Source: Phycisphaerae bacterium | GTDB taxonomy: Bacteria > Planctomycetota > Phycisphaerae > SM23-33 | Reading direction: 5' to 3' | Assembly (NCBI GenBank): GCA_030745875.1 | Contig: JASLNT010000033.1 | Span: 1 to 39,866 of the forward strand | Length of the DNA stretch: 39,866 nucleotides | Shown: piece by piece, positions 8,533 through 15,087 of the stretch | How the letters are laid out: each line of letters begins with the position of its first letter | Numbering within the stretch: the first letter of the stretch is position 1 | Translations under genes and position numbers: made by a program | Notes under the pieces: model-generated | Databases searched by the model: none | What the model saw: only the letters and a program-made list of their open reading frames with translations | What the model was told of the DNA's origin: nothing

Positions 8533-8554
8533 AATCTCTCTCTGCTCCTGAACG

Positions 8555-9907
8555 TTAACTCTCAGTGATTCGAATCAGCTCTTCGACGGTGGTGTGGCCC
8601 TGGAAAGCTTTTTGCAGCCCGTCGTCCCGAAGGGTGTGCATGCCTTGTTTCTTGGATGCGGCCTTGAGGTCGCCCAGGGAGGGGTTGTGCGTGATGATGT
8701 CGCGAAGTTCTTCGTTCAGCACCAGCAATTCGTAAATGCCAATTCGTCCTTTGTATCCGGTGTGGCGGCAGACTTCGCAGCCCGTTCCGCAATAAAGCTG
8801 TCTGGGCTCGACATTGTGTTTTTCAAGGTAAACAGCGGTGGATTCGGGCACCGTCGTCATGGGCTCCTTGCAGTTCTCGCATATCCGCCTCAACAACCTC
8901 TGCGCCAGTGCTCCATTCACCGCGGCGCTGATCAGATAAGGCTCGATTCCGATATCCACCAGACGGGTTATGCTCGATGGCGCATCGTTGGTGTGCAGAG
9001 TGCTTAGCACCATGTGCCCGGTCAGGGCTGCTTGGACGGCGACCCTGGCGGTTTCTTCGTCCCGAATCTCGCCAACCATAATGGTGTCGGGGTCCTGGCG
9101 GAGCAGGCTGCGGAGAGCGGCGGCGAAGGTCATACCGATGCTCTCATGCACCTGCACCTGGTTTATCGATGCAAGATCGTATTCAACCGGATCCTCCACC
9201 GTGCAGATGTTTAAAGTCGCCCCGTCCATCACCTGAAGAGCCGAATAGAGCGTTGTGGATTTTCCGCTGCCGGTCGGGCCCGTTACGAGCACTATTCCGT
9301 GCGGCTGGAGGATCTCGGAGCGAAAGGCTTCAAACGTACCGGGGGACATACCCAACTGATCGAGGCCAACGGAAATCGCATGGCTGTCCAGAACTCGGAT
9401 TACGCATTTCTCACCGTGTGAGATCGGAAGCATGGATATTCGCAGGTCGATCTGCTTACCGCTGACATTTGCGCGAATGCGTCCATCCTGTGGCAGGCGG
9501 CGCTCGGATATGTCCAGATTCGCCAGGATTTTCAGACGCGAAATCACCGCCGGGTGCATTTTGATCGGCGGGGCGGGCTTCTTGAAGAGCACCCCGTCTA
9601 TTCTAAGGCGAACGTGGAGCTCCTTTTCGCGAGGTTCAATGTGGATGTCGCTGGCGCCTTCGTTTACAGCCGTTGCGATAAGCGAATCAACGAAATTGAT
9701 GACAGGTTCGCTTCTGGCCGGACGCCATGCCGCGACTGTGCCCTGGTCGGCGGGCATTCCGGTTCCCTGTACGGGTCCCTTGGGCGCGGCATCGGACTCC
9801 TGGGACGTTTCGGGTTCCTGGGATTCCTGGGAGGTCTCGGGTGTGTCCTCAACTTGAACCGAGGGGTCTGTGACCCATCGGAAACCTTTATCAAACGATT
9901 TCGGCAA
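8555..9907 (-). CDS. gspE: PilB/GspE assembly ATPase
   Basis: This is the extension ATPase that powers pilus or pseudopilus assembly. The start is TTG at 9907, preceded by AAGGAG with good spacing; no suitable ATG is nearby. The first 65 residues are a low-complexity Glu/Ser/Pro segment in place of the usual MshEN/N1 domain, which explains the short length (450 against 500-570). The N2 domain follows (FVDSLIATAVNEGASDIHIE, 72-91). Walker A is GPTGSGKS (210-217), Walker B is DTIMVGEIRD (274-283) and the His box is HMVLSTLHT. The zinc-binding cysteines are intact: CENC at 343-346 and C373, C377 and C380 before TGYKGRIGIYELL. Confidence 0.93.
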   Translation of the reverse strand: MPKSFDKGFRWVTDPSVQVEDTPETSQESQEPETSQESDAAPKGPVQGTGMPADQGTVAAWRPARSEPVINFVDSLIATAVNEGASDIHIEPREKELHVRLRIDGVLFKKPAPPIKMHPAVISRLKILANLDISERRLPQDGRIRANVSGKQIDLRISMLPISHGEKCVIRVLDSHAISVGLDQLGMSPGTFEAFRSEILQPHGIVLVTGPTGSGKSTTLYSALQVMDGATLNICTVEDPVEYDLASINQVQVHESIGMTFAAALRSLLRQDPDTIMVGEIRDEETARVAVQAALTGHMVLSTLHTNDAPSSITRLVDIGIEPYLISAAVNGALAQRLLRRICENCKEPMTTVPESTAVYLEKHNVEPRQLYCGTGCEVCRHTGYKGRIGIYELLVLNEELRDIITHNPSLGDLKAASKKQGMHTLRDDGLQKAFQGHTTVEELIRITES

Positions 9908-9964
9908 GAATCTCTCCTTCGTGCGCTTATCGACACGGCACGGTCCGCTATTCGCTGAGCGGTA

Positions 9965-10669
9965 TCACTGCTTTACTCTGAGTACGTATGACAGGTTCTT
10001 CCTCTTAAGGACTACCTGCCCATCGCCGATTTCATGCACTCGCCATCCGGCGATTTCCTGTCCGACCGTCAGCAATCGGTCTGAAATAATCGCCAGCGAA
10101 CGGTCATTGGCTTCAACAATCGATTGTAATTGCAGGGCTTCAGCTCTCTGCAAAGCTGTTACGCGCGGTGTTATGCCGACGGGCTTGGTTGCCTCGGGCT
10201 TGATGGCCCGGGCTCGCTTGTCGGCCACCAGCAGGAACGGGTTGTTCTTCAGTTCCTTTAGCGGGATTTGTCTTTCGGGCGTTCCGGTGATCATTTCGCG
10301 TGCGAGTTCCACCGGGCTTTTGTCGGCTTGTTCAGTATCGGGAGGGGGACCTGTAATGGCGCCGGGGTTGGTCTGGAACTGCTGGACAGCGGCGTCTACT
10401 ATTGTTTCGCTGGCTGCCTCCAGGGGATTGGCCTGGGTGGTCTCGCTCTCCATCGACATGAAGTAGACCACCGCCATGCCCGCTAGGAAGAGAACCGCCA
10501 GCACGACATTGGCGCGCTTCTGGGCGCTTGCCGATTCATCCGCGGAAGACGGACCGTTGGAAACACCTATAGCCTGGAGGGTCTGCTGGGTTTCGGCCGG
10601 GGCGGCGGTTTCATTGTCGGCAAGGAACTCGCCCGCCAGGCCGGCTTGTTTCATATCTTGGCGGTCCAT
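9965..10669 (-). CDS. PilP/GspB-like bitopic membrane protein
   Basis: This 234-residue protein has a cytoplasmic N-terminal segment, one membrane helix (VVLAVLFLAGMAVVYFM, about 54-70), a Pro-rich linker and a small C-terminal beta domain. That domain, with LQLQSIV, AIISDRLLTVGQEIAGW and VHEIGDGQVVLKR, resembles the C-terminal domain of PilP/GspB/GspC, which links the inner-membrane complex to the secretin. The start is uncertain. ATG 10669 overlaps pilO by 19 bases, while ATG 10654 would give a classic ATGA overlap. PilP is normally a lipoprotein and this protein has no lipobox, so it looks more GspB-like in topology. Confidence 0.72.
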   Translation of the reverse strand: MDRQDMKQAGLAGEFLADNETAAPAETQQTLQAIGVSNGPSSADESASAQKRANVVLAVLFLAGMAVVYFMSMESETTQANPLEAASETIVDAAVQQFQTNPGAITGPPPDTEQADKSPVELAREMITGTPERQIPLKELKNNPFLLVADKRARAIKPEATKPVGITPRVTALQRAEALQLQSIVEANDRSLAIISDRLLTVGQEIAGWRVHEIGDGQVVLKRKNLSYVLRVKQ

Positions 10670-11244
10670 TGGGATTGCCCTTTCTTGCGTTCAAAGAAGA
10701 TCGAGAACTCTATGGTGGCTGAGACCATGCCCGTATGCGTGTTTTCAGGAGCCTTCAGTGTCATTTGCCTGATTCGCATGATTCGCGATTGGCTTTCCAT
10801 GTCGAGCATGAATGAGTAAAGACCGTTGAAATCGCCCTCGATCTGGATTAGCACGGGTTGCTCGCCATGCGGTCCGTCCGGGCTCGTGAACTGTTTGTTC
10901 TTCCTCGGCGGGATCGTTCGTAACGATGTCGGCGAGAGATCATTCGATTTCGCCAGCCGCCAGACTTCTCTGACGATCTGGTCGATGTCCTTCTCGTCGG
11001 GGAGACGCGAGCGGAAGATCGCTACGGCTTCCTTGCCTTCGGCGATTTGATCTCTGAGATCTCCAATGGCGCCGGACAACTGTTTCTTCTCGAACAACTT
11101 ATCGAGCTTGGCCTGCTTGGCCTGGATCTGCTGCTTGAGTTCCTTTTGGCGGCGTTGACGGGGGGCGAACTCCAGATGCCACGCCGCCATCGGAATGGCC
11201 AGCAGAACGAGTGCAAAGATTATTTCTCGCGGGCTTGGCTTCAT
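10651..11244 (-). CDS. pilO: PilO-like inner-membrane alignment protein
   Basis: This 197-residue protein has one N-terminal membrane helix (IIFALVLLAIPMAAWHL), a charged coiled-coil (about 28-75, RQRRQKELKQQIQAKQ), and a C-terminal ferredoxin-like region with the PilO-typical IQIEGDFNGLYSFMLDME. PilO pairs with PilN in the inner membrane and connects PilM to PilP and the secretin. Its ATG overlaps the pilN stop as ATGA, and its own stop lies inside the start of the PilP-like gene. Confidence 0.87.
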   Translation of the reverse strand: MKPSPREIIFALVLLAIPMAAWHLEFAPRQRRQKELKQQIQAKQAKLDKLFEKKQLSGAIGDLRDQIAEGKEAVAIFRSRLPDEKDIDQIVREVWRLAKSNDLSPTSLRTIPPRKNKQFTSPDGPHGEQPVLIQIEGDFNGLYSFMLDMESQSRIMRIRQMTLKAPENTHTGMVSATIEFSIFFERKKGQSQWTAKI

Positions 11245-12038
11245 TTCAGTATTCCTGGAGCGTTGCCGGTCGGCTTGTCGGCATCGCTGTTGTTGACGCT
11301 GTCACGGGTGTTGGACGAAAGGATTTCCTGCTTGGTGAACCGCCATTGCTTAGCCATTCCTTTGGCGTCTATCTTCTTGCTGAGACGGCATTTCAGTCGG
11401 AATTCACGCAAGTTCTGAAGGTTCTCCGGGACGGGGCGGTCGCCTCCGCCTCCGGGCGTGTAGTCTTGCGTATATGACAGATCCACCGAGTCGGTAAGTC
11501 CGCTGTCGGTGAGATTCGCCAGGTAACGAGCGACTTGGAAATCCGTGCGGGCCAGACCGATAATCTCCACCGTCACCGATGGTTCGGGGTTCCGTTCGGG
11601 CTTCGGTGGGGCGGCTGATTGGCCTTTGGTCGTGTTGATCGTAAGGGCCTTGTTGGGAGCCTTGGGCGGATCGAAACGCGAGTCCAGTTTTATGTTGAGC
11701 AGAGACACTCCGTCCGGGCGGGCGTTTGTCAGAATAGCCAGAACTATGCTCTTGGGCACGGGGTCTTGAAGAGCTTCGATCCGACGGCGCTTGTCGAGTA
11801 TTGTCTGTTTCTGACCTCTGAGGGTCTGCATCTGCGAGATCGTCTGAGCCGCTTGGCTGTATGAACGGTTGAGATTGTCCATTACGCCCCGGGTCTCGTT
11901 GGCGTTGGATCGTGAGACCATCGATGCGCTGACGATGCAGACCATAACCACCACGAACAGGACCACGCAGATTGCATTTGTGCGCCGGCCGTGTCGGCGC
12001 TCGTAATAGTCTTGCGGAAGTAGGTTTATCAGGCTCAT
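11241..12038 (-). CDS. pilN: PilN-like inner-membrane protein
   Basis: The protein starts MSLINLLPQDYYERRHGRR. The short N-terminal INLLP sequence is the conserved PilN motif that inserts into PilM. A membrane helix follows (AICVVLFVVVMVCIVSASM, about 23-41), then a coiled-coil and a periplasmic ferredoxin-like domain. At 265 residues it is longer than typical PilN (about 200), with an extra Pro/Lys-rich loop near residues 130-165 and a C-terminal tail. It lies between pilM (nine bases upstream) and pilO (four-base overlap), the canonical order. Confidence 0.88.
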   Translation of the reverse strand: MSLINLLPQDYYERRHGRRTNAICVVLFVVVMVCIVSASMVSRSNANETRGVMDNLNRSYSQAAQTISQMQTLRGQKQTILDKRRRIEALQDPVPKSIVLAILTNARPDGVSLLNIKLDSRFDPPKAPNKALTINTTKGQSAAPPKPERNPEPSVTVEIIGLARTDFQVARYLANLTDSGLTDSVDLSYTQDYTPGGGGDRPVPENLQNLREFRLKCRLSKKIDAKGMAKQWRFTKQEILSSNTRDSVNNSDADKPTGNAPGILK

Positions 12039-12047
12039 GGTATTCTC

Positions 12048-13226
12048 TTATGCAGCCGTTTCGATCGAAGCGCCCACGCTCAATCCCATCGCCACCGCCC
12101 AGTCTGGGCAGCGGGGCATTCCGGGCTTGGCCTGGTCGGCTGTTCTTTCGTTGGTGTTCTTGGGCAGCGAAGCCAGATTGACGTCCTTTATTCCGAGAAG
12201 GGGGTTGCCCACCTGCCCCGACAAACCAAGTCGCACCGCCAATTCGTTGCAGGCGCCTTTGTTGTATGCTCCACCGCCTGTGAATACGATTCGATCGATA
12301 TCCCTGCTCTCTCCGACCGATTCACAGTATTCCAGGCACTGGTTGATCCCGTCAGTCAGTTCCGACAGGCAGTCGACCCGCTGATCCGGTTCGTTGTCGA
12401 AAACAACTCTGGTGGGCTGGTCTCCGCCAACGCAGACCTCAACACCCGGATCGGCGGACGCCTCGGGCTCGGGGGCTTCTTCGATCGCCTCGCCGATCGT
12501 GGCTGTTAAGTTCCGTGCAAAGACCATGTTCGGACCGCGGGAAAGCACTACCTGCGTGCTGGTTACGCCCAGATCTACGAACATGTACGCACGCTCCATG
12601 TCCGCCGAGCGTCGAAGCAGCCTCGAAAAACACTCAAGCAACGCACAGGATTCGACGTTCAATCCGACGATCTTGATCTTCGCGTCATGAGCCATTTTCA
12701 GGTATTGCGAGACGATATCGCGTGAAACTCCGAACGCGATCACCTCCTCCTTCGACAGCCCGTCTTCGTATATTTCGTGGCCGGTCATGAGATGCTGAAT
12801 GACCGTTTCCTGCACGTTTATTGGGCTTCCAAAGAACATCTCGCCCTTGTCCTGGAGTTCCCATTCGATGGCCTTCTGGATGTCCTGAGGACTCTCGAGG
12901 CACTCTCGCGGGACGCTCAACGGCTGGACGAAGCAGTCCCGCGCCGGTAAGGCCAGAATGCACTTTCGTCCTTTGAAGTTCTCGTATGAGAGCATCTCCT
13001 GGACTTCGGCGAACCGCCTGCGTCGGTCAGACTGCTGCGACGACGGTCCCGAGTGAATATTTTCTTCGAAACCAGGGGTTTTTGCAGTGTCCACCGCTAC
13101 CAGTCTGACATCGCGAGAACCGCGTTCAACCAGGCGAACCTGCGCCAACGTTACGCTCGACGATCCCAGATCCACTCCGATGGGCAGGTGTGGCGACCCT
13201 GCCAAGTGTACCGCTCCTAACGACAT
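12048..13226 (-). CDS. pilM: PilM actin-like ATPase, first gene of the pil operon
   Basis: This is a 392-residue actin/FtsA-like protein. The first phosphate-binding loop is IGVDLGSSSVTLAQV (about 16-30), phosphate 2 is FVDLGVTSTQVVLSRG (about 217-232) and the adenosine motif is VFTGGGAYNKG (about 313-323). PilM sits on the cytoplasmic face and binds the N-terminus of PilN. AAGGAG lies eight bases before the ATG. The gene starts the leftward operon, which runs on to 5230. A seven-base-pair hairpin lies in its leader at 13249-13268. Confidence 0.9.
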   Translation of the reverse strand: MSLGAVHLAGSPHLPIGVDLGSSSVTLAQVRLVERGSRDVRLVAVDTAKTPGFEENIHSGPSSQQSDRRRRFAEVQEMLSYENFKGRKCILALPARDCFVQPLSVPRECLESPQDIQKAIEWELQDKGEMFFGSPINVQETVIQHLMTGHEIYEDGLSKEEVIAFGVSRDIVSQYLKMAHDAKIKIVGLNVESCALLECFSRLLRRSADMERAYMFVDLGVTSTQVVLSRGPNMVFARNLTATIGEAIEEAPEPEASADPGVEVCVGGDQPTRVVFDNEPDQRVDCLSELTDGINQCLEYCESVGESRDIDRIVFTGGGAYNKGACNELAVRLGLSGQVGNPLLGIKDVNLASLPKNTNERTADQAKPGMPRCPDWAVAMGLSVGASIETAA

Positions 13227-13248
13227 AAGCGAAGCTCCTTACAGTTAC

Positions 13249-13268
13249 TCCGGATCGCTCCATCCGGA
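13249..13268 (-). promoter_or_regulatory. Hairpin in the pilM leader
   Basis: TCCGGAT at 13249-13255 and ATCCGGA at 13262-13268 form a perfect seven-base-pair stem around a six-base loop. It sits nine bases upstream of the pilM ribosome binding site on the minus strand, so it could affect mRNA stability or translation, or be a dyad-symmetric protein site. I could not place a convincing promoter further upstream. Confidence 0.35.
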
Positions 13269-13684
13269 GAGATACCTCAACTATCGCTCGGGCCGGATTG
13301 GCCCAAGGAAGCATACGATACTCTCCTTATGTCGGCGAATTTAGGGGGCGGGTTCATCTGCGCATAAAGTTCTGTTCCCTGACTTGATGAAAAGCCTCAT
13401 AAGTCGGTGGATCAAATGATGAAGCAACTTTTGAGATTCTTTCCAGGGCCGTTCGCCCGCCCGGCGGTGGTTCACATATGGTTCACACATGTACACACCC
13501 TCTGAATATCCGAATAATCCGACAAGCTGTCTATACCAACCACGTATGGTAGGGGGCGTGCAGTTTTAAGGGGTTGGGGGATAATATGTTAGGACGGGGG
13601 CTTGGCGGTGCGGGGGTGTTTTGTGGGTTGCGAAACGGAGGTTCACAGGCGGGCGTGATTATGGCCTGGTGTGAACCTTGACGT
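13269..13684. other. Intergenic region upstream of pilM
   Basis: This stretch runs from the pilM leader to the tandem-repeat array. It should contain the pil operon promoter, but no canonical hexamer pair stands out. An imperfect dyad TACCA/TGGTA lies near 13533-13550. Otherwise I see nothing but G-rich DNA near 13550-13650. Confidence 0.35.
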
Positions 13685-14033
13685 GAGTTGCCCAACGAAA
13701 AACGGACAGTTGGCGGGAGGTATGGCATTGACCTGCCCAACGAAAAACGGGCGGTCGACGGGAGGTATGGCATAGTGTCTGACCTGCCCAGCGAAAAACG
13801 GGCAGTTGACGGGAGGTATGGTGTATTGTGTGAGCTGCCCAACGAAAAACGGGCAGTTGGCGGGAGGTATGGTGTATTGTGTGACCTGCCCAACGAAAAA
13901 CGGGCAGTCGACGGGAGGTATGGTATAGTGCCTGACCTGCCCAACGAAAAACGGACAGTTGACGGGAGGTATGGCATAGTGTCTGACCTGCCCAGCGAAA
14001 AACGGACAGTCGACGGGAGGTTGGTATAGTGTC
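13685..14033. repeat. Seven-copy 51-bp tandem repeat array
   Basis: Units begin at 13685, 13730, 13781, 13832, 13883, 13934 and 13985. The first has 45 bases, the next five are exactly 51, and the last has a two-base deletion. Each has a conserved core (CTGCCCAACGAAAAACGG, then CAGTYGRCGGGAGGTATGG) followed by a more variable 10-12 bases. Inside the core CTGCCC and GGGCAG can form a six-base-pair stem with a ten-base loop, intact in three units, with one wobble or one mismatch in the others. Because 51 is divisible by three, several frames on both strands stay open across the array, so long ORFs here are not evidence of coding. Confidence 0.9.
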
Positions 14034-14050
14034 GGCCGTAGTTGAAAGGA

Positions 14051-14072
14051 CGTTCTTCGTTGGGCAGGTCAC
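14051..14072 (-). repeat. Inverted copy of the repeat core closing the array
   Basis: Read on the minus strand, this segment is GTGACCTGCCCAACGAAGAACG. It matches the start of the array units with one change in the A-run. With the last unit (from 13985) it could form a long hairpin of about 20 base pairs with a loop of about 45 bases, so the array ends in an inverted arrangement. Confidence 0.7.
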
Positions 14073-14118
14073 CTGTCGTACGAAGCGTTACTTGTCGCCG
14101 TTTAGAGTTGCGGAGGAT

Positions 14119-14161
14119 CCCGGAAACGATGTGGCCACAATTGCTTGCCAGCCGTATAATC
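14119..14161 (+). promoter_or_regulatory. Promoter module A, before the leader ORF and sigma factor
   Basis: A -10 box TATAAT lies at 14155-14160. Exactly 25 bases before it is TGTGG (14130-14134), where a -35 element would fall. The 43 bases from CCCGGAAACG to the base after TATAAT match those at 19767-19809 in 39 positions, and all four differences are transitions. The same TGTGG-N20-TATA(A/C)T layout occurs at 22079-22109. A ribosome binding site AAAGGTGG and an ATG follow about 40 bases downstream. Promoter function is inferred from position and conservation. Confidence 0.6.
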
Positions 14162-14195
14162 GGGTAAATCCCGGTTGAGATCAAAGGTGGCGGGC

Positions 14196-14318
14196 ATGAG
14201 CCAGGCGACAATATCGAGACTCCCTGTCCTGTCGGCAGTATCTGTGATGGAACTTCATGGGGGGCTTGTCTTATCGCATGTCGACCGCGGATTGAGGCGA
14301 ATCTGGTGGAGGCGATAG
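14196..14318 (+). CDS. 40-codon leader ORF coupled to the sigma factor gene
   Basis: An ATG at 14196 follows AAAGGTGG by five bases and opens a 40-codon frame (MSQATISRLPVLSAV..., ending RRIWWRR). Its TAG stop shares one base with the GTG start of the sigma factor gene (TAGTG at 14316-14320), the usual arrangement for translational coupling. It lies just downstream of promoter module A. The peptide has no recognised family. It may act only in cis, controlling translation of the sigma factor. Confidence 0.5.
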   Translation: MSQATISRLPVLSAVSVMELHGGLVLSHVDRGLRRIWWRR

Positions 14319-15034
14319 TGGCGCCGGTGGAATTTACAACGACGCACTGGAGCGTAGTGCTAACCGCAGCGGATCCCGTTGCGCCGGATCGGCGTGGGGC
14401 GATGGCGCATCTGTGTGAGACCTATTGGTATCCGCTTTACGCCTACGTGCGCCGTCGCGGCAATTCGGCCCACGAAGCCGAGGAATTGACGCAGGAGTTC
14501 TTCGCGCGATTGATCGAGAAGGAGTTCATTCGGAACACTGACCCGGAGAAGGGGCGTTTCCGGGCGTTCCTGCTGGTTTGCCTGAAACGCTTCCTTGCTA
14601 ATGAGTGGGATCGTGCGCGGGCGGAGAAACGCGGTGGTAAGACGTCGATATTCTCCATCGACTTCCATGACGCCGATGAGCGATACCGACGGGAACCGAT
14701 CGATGGATTGACGGCCGAGAGAGTCTTCGAACGTCGATGGGCGTTGGGGCTTCTGGAGCGGGTCCTGGCCCAACTGGCCGACGAGATGGCCGACTCGGGC
14801 AAGGGGCGTGTTTTTGAGAAGCTCAAGGGCTACTTGATGTCCGAAGCCGACACCCCGACCCACGAGTGCGCCGCGCGTGAGTTGGGGCTCTCACCGGGAG
14901 CCGTCAAGGTCCGAGTGCACAGATTGCGGCAGCGATACCGGCAGTTGCTCCGGGAGCGAATTGCGATGACATTGAGCGATCCCGGTGAGGTCGATGACGA
15001 GATCCGTCGGTTGTTTTCGGCGCTGAGCGTGTAA
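14318..15034 (+). CDS. ECF-type sigma factor of the kinase-linked planctomycete kind
   Basis: The product is a sigma-70-family protein with region 2 (MAHLCETYWYPLYAYVRRRG, AEELTQEFFARLI) and region 4 as a helix-turn-helix (THECAARELGLSPGAVKVRV) near the C-terminus. The N-terminal TTHWSVVL is common to the sigma factors that planctomycetes and relatives place beside Ser/Thr kinase genes. GTG 14318 is chosen because GGAGG lies five bases upstream and the codon overlaps the leader ORF stop; another in-frame GTG is at 14306. No anti-sigma gene is adjacent. The kinase 53 bases downstream is the likely upstream signal, as inferred for similar pairs. Confidence 0.87.
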   Translation: MAPVEFTTTHWSVVLTAADPVAPDRRGAMAHLCETYWYPLYAYVRRRGNSAHEAEELTQEFFARLIEKEFIRNTDPEKGRFRAFLLVCLKRFLANEWDRARAEKRGGKTSIFSIDFHDADERYRREPIDGLTAERVFERRWALGLLERVLAQLADEMADSGKGRVFEKLKGYLMSEADTPTHECAARELGLSPGAVKVRVHRLRQRYRQLLRERIAMTLSDPGEVDDEIRRLFSALSV

Positions 15035-15087
15035 CCTTCGCCGCTGGTCGCTTATGAGCATAATATAATGACCGGAGCGACAAAATC

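Noticed and set aside
13700..14030. TTGACG...TATAGTG inside array units as promoters
   Set aside because: The two boxes are only ten bases apart, far too close for a sigma-70 promoter.
13685..14072. CRISPR array
   Set aside because: The conserved part is long and itself variable, the stretches between cores are only about 10-12 bases and similar to each other, and no cas gene is present.
13531..14211. Long open frames across the repeat array on both strands (up to 226 codons, with repeating LPSTVRFSLG- or RWAGQ-type units)
   Set aside because: The repeat period of 51 is divisible by three, which keeps several frames open at once. No ribosome binding site or signal fits any of them, and codon changes between units show no protein-level constraint.
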